Under the pieces are notes generated by a model that was not told where the DNA came from, ran no database searches, and saw only the letters and a program-made list of their open reading frames with translations. A DNA stretch of 64,000 nucleotides from an uncultured Rhodopila sp. (GTDB lineage: Bacteria; Pseudomonadota; Alphaproteobacteria; Acetobacterales; Acetobacteraceae). Made by a program: the position numbers and the translations under genes. The DNA lies in the NCBI GenBank assembly GCA_903851415.1, contig CAINOE010000049.1, positions 124,001 through 188,000 of the forward strand, in the 5' to 3' direction. Position 1 is the first letter of the stretch, and every line of letters starts with the position of its first letter. Shown piece after piece: positions 33,592-42,297 of this stretch.

Positions 33592-34893
33592 TCAGTCGCG
33601 GTCGATCATCGAGCTGCGTTTGGTGTCTCCCATGAATGTGTAGACCAGCAGAGAGAGAAAGATGAGAACGGTCACATACCAGTAGAACCCGCTCTCATGC
33701 CCGGCATCCTTGAACCACAGCGCGATATATGGCGCGGTGCCGCCGAACACCGAAGCGGCGACCGCATAGGGCAGCCCGACACCCAGCGCGCGGACGCCCG
33801 CCGGAAACAGCTCCGCCTTCACCACCGCATTGATCGAGGTATAGCCGGAGACGATGACCAGCGCCGCCATGATCAAGCCAAGCGCCGTCAGGTAGTCGTG
33901 CGTCGCGCCGATGGCCGTCAGTATCGGCACGGTGAACAAACTTCCCAGCACGCCGAACCACATCAGAACCGGGCGGCGGCCGATGACGTCTGACAGCGCG
34001 CCGAACGCCGGCTGCAGCGCCGCGTATATCACGAGGCTGATGAACGATATCTGCGTCGCCTGGTCCCGCGTCAGCTTCACCGTATTGACCAGGAATGTCG
34101 GCATGTAGGTGGTGTAGGTGTAGAACGCCGTCGTTCCGCCCATGGTCAGCCCGAACACCAGAAGGATTTGCTTCGGGTGCTTCAGCAGTTCCTTCATCAG
34201 GCTGCCGCGCTGCTCCAACGAGGCCTTCCTGAACGCATCGGTTTCGTCAAGGTTGCGGCGCAAATACAGCCCGAACACCGACAGCGCCGCGCCGATTGCG
34301 AACGGAATGCGCCAGCCCCAGGCTTCCAGCTCCGCTGGCACGAAAGCTTGCTGCATCGCCAGCAAGGTCAGGCTGCCCAGCACCTGGCCGCCGATGAGCG
34401 TGACGTACTGAAACGAACTGTAGAAGCCGCGATGCTCCGACACCGCGACCTCGCTGAGATACGTGGCGGAGGTGCCGTATTCTCCGCCCAGCGAGATCCC
34501 CTGGATCAGCCGCGCCGCCAGCAGCAGCAGCGGCGCGCCAACCCCCAGCACCGCATAGGTCGGCGCCACGGCAATCAGGAAGGACCCCGCGCACATCAAG
34601 GTCACCGACAGGGTCAGCGCCGCCCGCCGCCCCCGCCGATCGGCGTAGACGCCCAGGATCCAGCCGCCGACGGGGCGGATCAGGAAGCCGAGCGCATAGA
34701 TGCCGAAGGTGTTGAGAAGCTGGGCGGTCGGGTTGGCGCCCGGAAAGAACGACTTCGCGAAATACAGCGCGAAAAAGTTGTAGACGTAGAAGTCGTACCA
34801 CTCGATCAGGTTGCCGATGGAGCCGCCGAAGATGGACCGCAGGCGGTGACGCACGGTGGAGAAGTCTGCTCCGGTTCTGGCCGCCTGGCTCAC
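33592..34893 (-). CDS. MHS-family major facilitator transporter
   Basis: 433 residues from the GTG at 34893, with AAGGAA six to eleven bases upstream; the open upstream frame is Arg-rich and not family-like. The start matches metabolite:H+ symporters of the KgtP/ShiA kind: FGGSIGNLIEWYDFYVYNFF, then the motif VYADRRGRRAALTLSV and ARLIQGISLGGEYGTSATYL. About 12 membrane helices. The substrate is a small organic acid or osmolyte by family. It lies 105 bases upstream of the sugar dehydrogenase on the same strand. Confidence 0.94.
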   Translation of the reverse strand: MSQAARTGADFSTVRHRLRSIFGGSIGNLIEWYDFYVYNFFALYFAKSFFPGANPTAQLLNTFGIYALGFLIRPVGGWILGVYADRRGRRAALTLSVTLMCAGSFLIAVAPTYAVLGVGAPLLLLAARLIQGISLGGEYGTSATYLSEVAVSEHRGFYSSFQYVTLIGGQVLGSLTLLAMQQAFVPAELEAWGWRIPFAIGAALSVFGLYLRRNLDETDAFRKASLEQRGSLMKELLKHPKQILLVFGLTMGGTTAFYTYTTYMPTFLVNTVKLTRDQATQISFISLVIYAALQPAFGALSDVIGRRPVLMWFGVLGSLFTVPILTAIGATHDYLTALGLIMAALVIVSGYTSINAVVKAELFPAGVRALGVGLPYAVAASVFGGTAPYIALWFKDAGHESGFYWYVTVLIFLSLLVYTFMGDTKRSSMIDRD

Positions 34894-35204
34894 GGTTCGT
34901 TCCTTCGGTTGCGGTTTGGACGACCCATCTGACCGGAAACCCGAACGGCGGCAAGGCCTTCGCCCGGCCGGGGTCGCCGGCCGGGCTTCAGCCGCGAGGG
35001 TTTCCATCCGGCTGATGCCGTCGGCCTCCGCTCGGAAGAAGGACTTGCCGTCAGCCGCCGGGGGGCGCAAAATGAACCGTAGGCGACAAACTTCTGGGAT
35101 GACTACCATCTCATTTGCGGATTGACATATAGCGCTCTATCCCCACGGTTGCCAGTGATCGCTGTTTTCAGGTGGAACAGGTTGTGCGGTTTTTTTGAGG
35201 TATT
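34894..35204. other. Divergent regulatory gap
   Basis: 311 bases between the transporter and the tandem glycosyltransferase, read outwards in both directions. No protein-like frame. The right part (35100-35200) is AT-richer and probably holds promoters. Confidence 0.45.
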
Positions 35205-37205
35205 ATGGGCTTCCCATCGGACCCCGGCCTCAGCGTCTCGGAGGGTTCGTACGCGACGCGCCGTCCGCCGTCCGAACCCGAGCATCCGGCTGCGTCAATG
35301 CAAGACGCCGGACATGGACCAATGAAGCCCATAAGCGCGCAGACACTGCATCGTCCGGCGGCCCCGCCGAACGCGGACCAGGCGCACTACCGGCCTGAAA
35401 CCGCCGGCTTCCGACGGATATGCACGCGCCTGCTCTCCGGTTTGCCATCGGCAACCGATGAGCTGGCGCGGTTTTGCATGACCGTCCTGCGAAAGATCAG
35501 CGCCCCGATTCGCGGCACCGCCGTCACGCGCCCGTTTCGGCGCCGTCGCCAGGCAAGCGCATCACCGTGCGGCTCGTACGTCTTTCGGCCGCCGCGACCG
35601 CCGCGGGATCTGCATCGGCGTCTTGGTGCCTTAACGAACCCGCCGCTTTTTTCGGTCGCCGCGGCCACCCGCGACGCGACGCCGCATCTGCTTGAGCGGC
35701 AGGCCGCCTCCGTCCTCGCGCAGTGGTATCCGAACTGGGAACTGATTCTGGTGGACGATGCAAGCGTCCGCCACGCGGCAGCGGGCAGCTTGCGGGGCCT
35801 TGCCGATCCACGCATCCGGACTTTGCGTTCGGCGCAACAAACAGGCATCGCCGCTGCCACCAACGCCGGGCTGGCACATGCCAGGGGAGATTACGTCGTT
35901 TTCCTGGACCAGGACGACGAATTGACGGCCGACTGCCTGTACGAGCTGGCACTCCGTATCGATCGCGACGATCCCGATGTCATCTACAGCGACGAGGACA
36001 CTATCGCGCCCGGCGGCAGGTTGACGCAGCCGTTTTTCAAGCCGGACTGGTCGCCGGACACGATCATGAGCCTGATGTTCGCGCGCCACGTCCTGTGCGT
36101 CCGCCGCGCCCTGCTGGAACGCGTCGGTGGCTTGCGTCCGGAATTCGAGGGCAGCCAGGACTATGACCTTGTCCTGCGCATCGCCGAGCACACCGGCCGG
36201 ATCTCGCATGTTGCGAAAGTCCTGTATCACGCCCGCCGGCACGAAACGGTCGCGCCGCCGGACCGGGGCGATGCGTCCCGCCGGGCGCGCATCGCGGCGC
36301 TGGCCCGCCGTGGGCTCGACGGCAGCGTGGAGCCGGTGCCGCAGGCCCCCGGCCACTTCCGGGTGCATTACCAGATCCGCGGCACGCCGCTGATTTCGAT
36401 CATCATACCCACCAGGGACAACGCCGAGGTCCTCGGCCGCTGCGTGCGCTCGATCGTCCGGCTCTCGACCTGGCGAAACTTCGAAATCATCGTCATGGAC
36501 AACGGTTCGGTAAGCCCGGATGCAGTCGAAACATTGCGCCAGCTCGCGGACCATGCCTGTGTCACCGTGATCCCGCATGATCGTCCGTTCAACTACTCGG
36601 AGATCAACAATGCCGGCGCACGCCATGCGCGCGGCGAACTGCTCCTGTTCCTGAACGACGACACCGAAGTGATCATGCCGGACTGGCTCGAGCGCATGGC
36701 GGGCTACGCGCAGCTCGGGCATATCGGCGCCGTCGGCGCGAAGCTGCTGTATCCCGGGACGCGGACGATTCAGCACGCCGGCATCCTGAATCTGGTGGAC
36801 GGCCCGAGCCAGGCGTTGGCGCACCGGGACGCAGACGACCCGGGCTACTTCCTGCGAGGCCTTGTCGAGTACAACTGGATCGCGGTGACCGGCGCCTGCC
36901 TCATGATCGAACGCACAAAGTTCGAGGCGGCCGGCGGCTTCGACGAGCGGCTGCCGATTGCGTATAACGACGTGAAGCTTTGCTTCGCTCTGCTTGATGC
37001 CGGGCTGTACAACGTGACGTGCTCAGCGGTCGAACTGCTGCACTACGAGTCGAAAACCCGCGGGCTGGATCATATGTCGCGCGAAAAGCTGGCGAGGCTG
37101 GCGAGCGAGCGGAAATACCTGTACGAAAAGCACCCGCATTTCTTTCAATGCGACCCGTTCTATAGCTCCCGGCTGCGAGCCGACGGCGCGGTCCGCGCCG
37201 ATTAG
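35205..37205 (+). CDS. Glycosyltransferase with two tandem GT2 domains
   Basis: 666 residues if it starts at the ATG 35205 (GAGG four bases upstream); the ATG at 35322 is an alternative because the first 40 residues look uncoded. Residues about 150-390 form one GT-A domain (ILVDDASVRHAAAGS; FLDQDDELTADCLYE). Residues about 395-640 form a second (SIIIPTRDNAEVLGRCVRSI; LFLNDDTEVIMPDWLERM; TGACLMIERTKFEAAGGFDE). Such bifunctional proteins extend rhamnan or other surface polysaccharides. Probably works with the rest of this cluster. Confidence 0.92.
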   Translation: MGFPSDPGLSVSEGSYATRRPPSEPEHPAASMQDAGHGPMKPISAQTLHRPAAPPNADQAHYRPETAGFRRICTRLLSGLPSATDELARFCMTVLRKISAPIRGTAVTRPFRRRRQASASPCGSYVFRPPRPPRDLHRRLGALTNPPLFSVAAATRDATPHLLERQAASVLAQWYPNWELILVDDASVRHAAAGSLRGLADPRIRTLRSAQQTGIAAATNAGLAHARGDYVVFLDQDDELTADCLYELALRIDRDDPDVIYSDEDTIAPGGRLTQPFFKPDWSPDTIMSLMFARHVLCVRRALLERVGGLRPEFEGSQDYDLVLRIAEHTGRISHVAKVLYHARRHETVAPPDRGDASRRARIAALARRGLDGSVEPVPQAPGHFRVHYQIRGTPLISIIIPTRDNAEVLGRCVRSIVRLSTWRNFEIIVMDNGSVSPDAVETLRQLADHACVTVIPHDRPFNYSEINNAGARHARGELLLFLNDDTEVIMPDWLERMAGYAQLGHIGAVGAKLLYPGTRTIQHAGILNLVDGPSQALAHRDADDPGYFLRGLVEYNWIAVTGACLMIERTKFEAAGGFDERLPIAYNDVKLCFALLDAGLYNVTCSAVELLHYESKTRGLDHMSREKLARLASERKYLYEKHPHFFQCDPFYSSRLRADGAVRAD

Positions 37206-37248
37206 AGCATTTTCAGGCTAACCGGAAAGGCGACGGACGTTGCTAGAC

Positions 37249-37327
37249 CGTCATGGCCCGGCTTGTCCGGGCCACCTTTCGCGGCAGGGTGCTGGTTTAG
37301 GTGGCCCGGACAAGCCGGGCCATGACG
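37249..37327. repeat. Dispersed inverted-repeat element, copy 5 (perfect)
   Basis: Two 29-base arms (37249-37277 and 37299-37327) are exactly complementary around a 21-base loop. The arms start CGTCATGGCCCGGCTTGTCC. The loop is the inverse of the loop of copy 4. It lies 43 bases after the tandem glycosyltransferase and 41 bases before the stop of the convergent methyltransferase gene. Confidence 0.95.
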
Positions 37328-37368
37328 AATAGGGTCATCGCGACGATTCCAGTCAGGATGCAAGTGCT

Positions 37369-38391
37369 CTAGCCCGCGGGCTCAGTCTTCGGGAGCATCG
37401 ACAAAGCCCACAACGTGCGTTGGTGTGCCGTCGCGTTCTCCAGGTAGCAGCGCGCGCCCTCCTGCCCCATCGCGCGAAACATATTGCCGAACGGATCGCC
37501 GCTCAGCGCCTGCATGTTTTCCGGCACCGGATTCCACAACCGATGGAACAGTTCGTCACAGCCGACGGCCGCCGGCGGCCCGTATTCCAGCAGGAAAGCC
37601 CATGTCCGCCCCGGCAGGGCAATGACGTTGAAACCAAGTGGAGCGAAAATATGTGTCAGCCCGGCAATCGAGTAGGACGCGATGTGACCGGTTTTCATCG
37701 GGTCGAGGTAGCCGGGATTCTCCTGCTCGACGAATGCGGGTTGGCCGGAGTTGAAGTAGTACAGGGCGCCCGGCGCCGAACGCGCCGCGAGTTGGCTGCC
37801 GAGCGTGCGAAGCGTTGCCGGCGTCAGATGCTCGATCACCTCGATGCAGACGCCCGCGTCGAAAGTCTCGTCCATGTCGCCAAGCGTGCCGATATGGTAG
37901 TTCGGATGGCGGCTGCGATGAGCCGCCGGCGGCGGAAACAATTCGATGCCGTGAAACCTGTCCCGCAAACCTGGCAGAAGTGTGCTCACGGCATCAAGCA
38001 AAAGACCGGAACCGGTGCCGATGTCGATGAATTTGCCGATGGGCCGGCGGGCATAGTAGAAGACTTCGGCAACGCGCACCAGCGTGCTGCCGTAACAGCG
38101 CTCCTGTGCCGCTGCCATTTCGAAGGCCCAGTAGTCGTCGTGATAGTTCCCGACGAGACCGGCATCCACGCGGGCCAGAAACTCGGGTTCGGCCAACAGG
38201 CAATCGCAGCCCGGACATTTGTGGTAGCCGATTCCGTCAATAAGCCGGAATGGTGCCGGCAGCGCCGCGCCGCAGACGGCGCATTTCAAGGCCGCCGCCC
38301 TACCAAAATCGAAGCGGCGATGCGGCGATGTCCGGGCGCGGACCCCGGTGGCGGATCTCAATGCGGTCAATGGCCAAACCAAACGGTTCAC
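37369..38391 (-). CDS. SAM-dependent methyltransferase with N-terminal zinc ribbon
   Basis: 340 residues. An N-terminal Cys pair motif (CAVCGAALPAPF; YHKCPGCDCLL) is followed by a class I methyltransferase domain with motif I FIDIGTGSGLLLDAVS, then DAGVCIEVIEHLTPATL. The layout is that of C-methyltransferase-like or polysaccharide-modifying proteins of glycosylation clusters. Its place among glycosyltransferases suggests methylation of a sugar or lipid intermediate. Substrate unknown. Confidence 0.88.
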   Translation of the reverse strand: MNRLVWPLTALRSATGVRARTSPHRRFDFGRAAALKCAVCGAALPAPFRLIDGIGYHKCPGCDCLLAEPEFLARVDAGLVGNYHDDYWAFEMAAAQERCYGSTLVRVAEVFYYARRPIGKFIDIGTGSGLLLDAVSTLLPGLRDRFHGIELFPPPAAHRSRHPNYHIGTLGDMDETFDAGVCIEVIEHLTPATLRTLGSQLAARSAPGALYYFNSGQPAFVEQENPGYLDPMKTGHIASYSIAGLTHIFAPLGFNVIALPGRTWAFLLEYGPPAAVGCDELFHRLWNPVPENMQALSGDPFGNMFRAMGQEGARCYLENATAHQRTLWALSMLPKTEPAG

Positions 38392-38697
38392 TCCGCAAAA
38401 AAGAGGACTGAAGGCACTCGTCCGTGGACGTCTTCACCGGCTATCGGAACGTGCGGCAGGCCCTGGCGTTCGGGGGTTCCCCGTTCGTCTGCCAACGAAC
38501 GCGCGCCTCCAGCATCGATCTCGTGATCATTGAAGAACCGAAGCGGATCGGCTGGATCCAGGCAAGTCAAGAAGGCGTGATCGTCTGGCCGGACCGCAAT
38601 AAAGCTATCCACGCCCGGGCCGATGGCAGAACCATCGGCCGCCCGATGCCGGAATGGCAGGCATGGCGCGCTGCGCGGGTTTGGCCGGCCCGCCGCG
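38392..38697. other. 306-base gap with unresolved coding potential
   Basis: Both strands have open frames. The minus-strand frame ending at 38388 reads AIGPGVDSFIAVRPDDHAFL and PERQGLPHVPIAG, and the plus-strand frame starting at 38424 reads MDVFTGYRNVRQALAFGGSP. Neither resembles a family I know. A degraded gene fragment is possible. Confidence 0.35.
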
Positions 38698-41600
38698 CTA
38701 TGCCGCCGCGACGGGCAGCAATTCCCTGGTTTCCCGCTTGCGGCGCCGCTTGATGCCGTCGAAGGCCGCAACCAGCGCATCGCGCATTGCATCCGGTGAA
38801 AAACGCGTAGCTATATAATCCGACTGCGCCTCGGCGCGCGCCACCCATAACGCATCGTCGCCAAGCAGCCGCACCACGGCGGCGGCGAAGCTGGCCGGAT
38901 CTGCTGCCACATCGCACACCGCATCGACGCCGTTCAGCCCCTGCGCGCCGATGGGCGTTGTCACCAGCGGGACGCCGTGGTGCAGCGCCTCCACCACCTT
39001 GAGCTTCACGCCGGCGCCGAAGCGAAGCGGACAAACCGCCACCCGGGCCGTTGCATAGTATTGGTCGAGTTGCTCATCGGTGACGAAACCGGTGACCGTA
39101 ACCCCGTCCCCGGACAGGGCCCGGACGGATTTTGCCGGATGCGAGCCGACGAGGGTCAGCGGAACGCCGGGGTGGACGGCGCGAATGCGCGGCAAAACCT
39201 CGCCAACGAACCATCGGGCCGCGTCGACGTTGGGCGGGTGGGCGAAGCCGGCGACGAAAACGATGCCCCCAGCGGCGGCGGGCGGAGTGGTGCGAGCCGG
39301 CGGCGGCGCCGGCAGCGCATAGGGCGGCACGAAGCGCGCGACAACCCGCGGCTCCAGCCGGCGAACCTCGGCAGCCTCTTCCTCGGACGGGTAAAGCACG
39401 ACATCGACGGCGCGCCAGATCCGCCGCTCATCGGCTTCCATGGCGGCAGCGGCGGCGGCCCTGGCCGCATCCCTGTCGGCGCCGGGCTCCAGGCGCATGC
39501 GCACATGATGCAGGTCGTGCCCGTAGAAAACCACCGGCGCGCGGCAATGCATCGCCAGCGATTCAAGAACCTCATCGGCAACGCTCGGCCTGGACAGCAG
39601 CACCTCGTCGATCTCGGCGCCGTTGGCGGCAATCCACTCGGCGAACAGGCCGCTGCTCGGGTAATATTGGACTTCGATTCCCCGGCGTTGCAGAACCTCG
39701 GTATAGCCCGGCGTCCGAAGGCCGTTCGCAGGGAAAAATTTCACCACGCGCCCGGATGCGATCAGAGCATCCATGAACGCCAGAATGGTGCGCGAGCCGG
39801 CGTCGCGATCCGGCTGGGGGACGTAGTGGTCGATCACCAGGGTGACGGTCCGCCCGAGCGACCGGTCGCGCGCGCGCATGACGCGGGTGCCGCTGGGAAG
39901 CTGCTCGCGTTCCAAAGTCTCCCGCCACCGCGCCGCCAGCTTCGCGGTATTGGTCACCTGATGGGCCTTGACGCCGGACGACGTATCGGTGCCGTTGGAG
40001 ACGCCCTCATAATGGATCACCACGGCTTCCGGGTGGTAAAGCACGCGCAGCCCGGCGGCCCGCAGCCGGAACGCCAGATCGCTGTCCTCGCAATAAGCCG
40101 GCGCGAAATGCTCGTCGAAGCCGCCAACCTGCTCCCACACCTCGCGCCGCAGCATGATCGCCGCCCCGGACACATAGTCCACATCCCGGACGTAGTTGTA
40201 TTCCGGTTTTTCGGGATCGTCCCGGTTGCCGTAATTCCACGCGGAACCGTCGGACCAGACGATGCCGCCGGCCTCCTGCTGGGTTCCGTCGGGATACATC
40301 AGGCGCGCGCCCGCCAATCCAACATCGGGCCGCGCCAGCAGCAGGTCTGCCAGTGTGTCGATCGCTCCCGGCATGACCACGGTGTCGTTGTTCAGGAGCA
40401 TCAGCAACCTGCCGCGCGCGAGCCGGGCGGCGTCGTTGCAGGAGCGAAGAAAACCGAGATTCTCCTGCCGCACCACAAGGCGCATGTTGCCTATTGCAGG
40501 CAGCTCGCCGATTCGCGGGTCGCCGGAAGCATCGTCGACAACGATGATCTCGATGGGCAGACGCGGCGGCGACTGACCGATCGAAGCCAGACATTTCAGC
40601 GTATAGTCAACCTGGCCGAAGGTCGGGATGATGACCGACACCACCGGACAGCCGGGCGGCGGCAGCAGGATCTGCGCCGCCGACGGGGTCGGGACCGATG
40701 GATCCGGGAATCCTGGCATCCGCCGCACCTCGGCGGCCGCGGCGGCGATGCGTTGCAGGTGCTGACGCCGCAAGCGGAGCTTGGCGAAAATCTGCCCGGT
40801 CAGGGTCCAGTAAACCGCCCGGACCGAGCGCCGCATGAGCCGCGCGGCGCGCGGAAATTTCCGCCCCGCACCGCGCAGCGGCGCGCCGATGCGCCACCAC
40901 GAGCTCGCCAGGATCGCGTTGAGCTCCCCGGCCGACACGGCGTTTCGTTCGGCGGCATGGCGCAGGTGTTCAGACAGGCGCTCGATCTCGCTGTCGCGTT
41001 CGGCCAGATCGGCCTGCGCCGCAGCCTCGGCTTCGCGCAGCGCGCGGGATTTTTCCGCCTGAAGCTCCGACAGCGCCCGTTCCGTCTCCGCCAGCGCCCG
41101 CTGCATCTCCGCCAGCGCCCGCTCCTTCGCTTCCAACGCCTTCCCGGCGTCTTCCCTGACCTGCGCAAGCGTAGCCACGGCGCTGATCGTCGCGTCGATC
41201 GAGAGCGTATCGCTGTAGACGCTTGATCCCGGGTCCTTGACGGGCGCATCGCTGGCGACCGCGATCAGGTAGAACGCGCGGGAAAGGCCGGGCATCGCCT
41301 CCAGCATGTCGGGCGCGCGGCGATCGTAGCTGCGCATGCCGCCACCGGACGGTTCGGCGGGTGCCATCACCGAGCCGAGCAAGGGCCTTTGCAGCAGGAT
41401 CCGGTGGTGAGCGAAGAACCCGCTCAGCAGCGCCGAGAATTCCGGGCGGGTCAGTTCCAGCACGTGAAACCGGTTCACCGGCTGGCCGGGCGCCGAATAC
41501 ACCTCTCGGTCCGGCGTGCTGATGACAAGCACGCCGCCGGGCCGCAAAACGCGCCGGAGCTCGGTCAGGAATGCAAACTGGTCGCGCAGATGCTCCAGCG

Positions 41601-41988
41601 TCTCAAAACTGACCACCACATCGAACGTCGCATCGCCCAGCGGAAGCGCGGCCGCGTCGCCCTGGAGGAATTCAAGATTGGGGGCGGCGTAGGCGTTGCG
41701 CGCATGCGCGACCGCGGCAGCGTCGATCTCCACGCCGACCGCGCGCCGGGCGATGCCCGCAAGCAATGCGGTGCCGTAGCCTTCGCCGGACGCGACATCG
41801 AGCACATCCTTCCCGGCGCACAGGTCCCGGGCGAAGCAGTACCGGTGAAAATGCTCAAAGGCGACCTGACCGCCGATATCGCTGGTCATGCGCTCGCCGG
41901 TGAACGGTAGCGCGATGGCCGGGCGCGGCAGGGCGAAATTGCCATCGGCGGCGCGACACCATTGCCCGATGCTCGATCTCTCCGGCAT
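38698..41988 (-). CDS. Three-domain methyltransferase / GT2 / GT4 protein
   Basis: 1096 residues. Domain 1 (about 30-200) is a SAM methyltransferase: KDVLDVASGEGYGTALLAGI, DVVVSFETLEHL. A charged coiled coil spans about 270-350. Domain 2 (about 448-680) is a GT2 glycosyltransferase: VVSVIIPTFGQVDYTLKCLA, EIIVVDDASGD, LMLLNNDTVVMPGAIDTL, CEDSDLAFRLRAAGL. Domain 3 (about 710-1080) is GT4: IVFVAGFAHPPNVDAARWFV and GAGVKLKVVEALHHGVPLV. It probably builds and methyl-modifies a surface glycan, the coiled coil setting the distance between active sites as in chain-length-controlling O-antigen enzymes. Confidence 0.93.
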   Translation of the reverse strand: MPERSSIGQWCRAADGNFALPRPAIALPFTGERMTSDIGGQVAFEHFHRYCFARDLCAGKDVLDVASGEGYGTALLAGIARRAVGVEIDAAAVAHARNAYAAPNLEFLQGDAAALPLGDATFDVVVSFETLEHLRDQFAFLTELRRVLRPGGVLVISTPDREVYSAPGQPVNRFHVLELTRPEFSALLSGFFAHHRILLQRPLLGSVMAPAEPSGGGMRSYDRRAPDMLEAMPGLSRAFYLIAVASDAPVKDPGSSVYSDTLSIDATISAVATLAQVREDAGKALEAKERALAEMQRALAETERALSELQAEKSRALREAEAAAQADLAERDSEIERLSEHLRHAAERNAVSAGELNAILASSWWRIGAPLRGAGRKFPRAARLMRRSVRAVYWTLTGQIFAKLRLRRQHLQRIAAAAAEVRRMPGFPDPSVPTPSAAQILLPPPGCPVVSVIIPTFGQVDYTLKCLASIGQSPPRLPIEIIVVDDASGDPRIGELPAIGNMRLVVRQENLGFLRSCNDAARLARGRLLMLLNNDTVVMPGAIDTLADLLLARPDVGLAGARLMYPDGTQQEAGGIVWSDGSAWNYGNRDDPEKPEYNYVRDVDYVSGAAIMLRREVWEQVGGFDEHFAPAYCEDSDLAFRLRAAGLRVLYHPEAVVIHYEGVSNGTDTSSGVKAHQVTNTAKLAARWRETLEREQLPSGTRVMRARDRSLGRTVTLVIDHYVPQPDRDAGSRTILAFMDALIASGRVVKFFPANGLRTPGYTEVLQRRGIEVQYYPSSGLFAEWIAANGAEIDEVLLSRPSVADEVLESLAMHCRAPVVFYGHDLHHVRMRLEPGADRDAARAAAAAAMEADERRIWRAVDVVLYPSEEEAAEVRRLEPRVVARFVPPYALPAPPPARTTPPAAAGGIVFVAGFAHPPNVDAARWFVGEVLPRIRAVHPGVPLTLVGSHPAKSVRALSGDGVTVTGFVTDEQLDQYYATARVAVCPLRFGAGVKLKVVEALHHGVPLVTTPIGAQGLNGVDAVCDVAADPASFAAAVVRLLGDDALWVARAEAQSDYIATRFSPDAMRDALVAAFDGIKRRRKRETRELLPVAAA

Positions 41989-42297
41989 GTCCGCGTAAAC
42001 CCTTATCGATCGGAGATGTCAAACGCGAGCCGCTTCGGTGCCGCCGCCACAAACAGCTCGCCAGATCCGGGACAGACCGGCACCGCTCTGCGCAGGCGCG
42101 CCCGGAAAGCGTGCAGGCTCTGCCGCGATTGCATAATCCGGTTGTGATACCGGCGCAACTGCTTTGGCGATTCGCTCCTCCCGGCCGCCTCGGGGTCAAT
42201 CAGCGCCGCGGGCGGGGCGCCTGCATTGCGGATTTGGCAATATCATTGACCCTCCTGCCTGGCTGACCTAAGCTAATGGGCTGGAGTTCCGGTACCA
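41989..42297. other. Gap upstream of hrcA
   Basis: No protein-like frame in the left 200 bases on either strand; the right end carries the promoter at 42246-42274. Confidence 0.45.
42246..42274 (+). promoter_or_regulatory. Sigma-70-type promoter of hrcA
   Basis: TTGACC (42246-42251), a 17-base spacer and TAAGCT (42269-42274) lie 24 bases before the hrcA ATG. This is a good match at -35 and partial at -10. No CIRCE element (TTAGCACTC-N9-GAGTGCTAA) is present. Confidence 0.5.

Noticed and set aside
34894..35109. N-terminal extension of the MHS transporter to the ATG-like start at 35109
   Set aside because: Arg/Pro-rich and unlike the family; the GTG at 34893 has a good ribosome-binding site and gives the normal length.
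38977..41226. A plus-strand open frame of about 750 codons opposite the 1096-residue glycan enzyme
   Set aside because: Antisense composition, no recognisable domain; the minus-strand protein has three clear domains.
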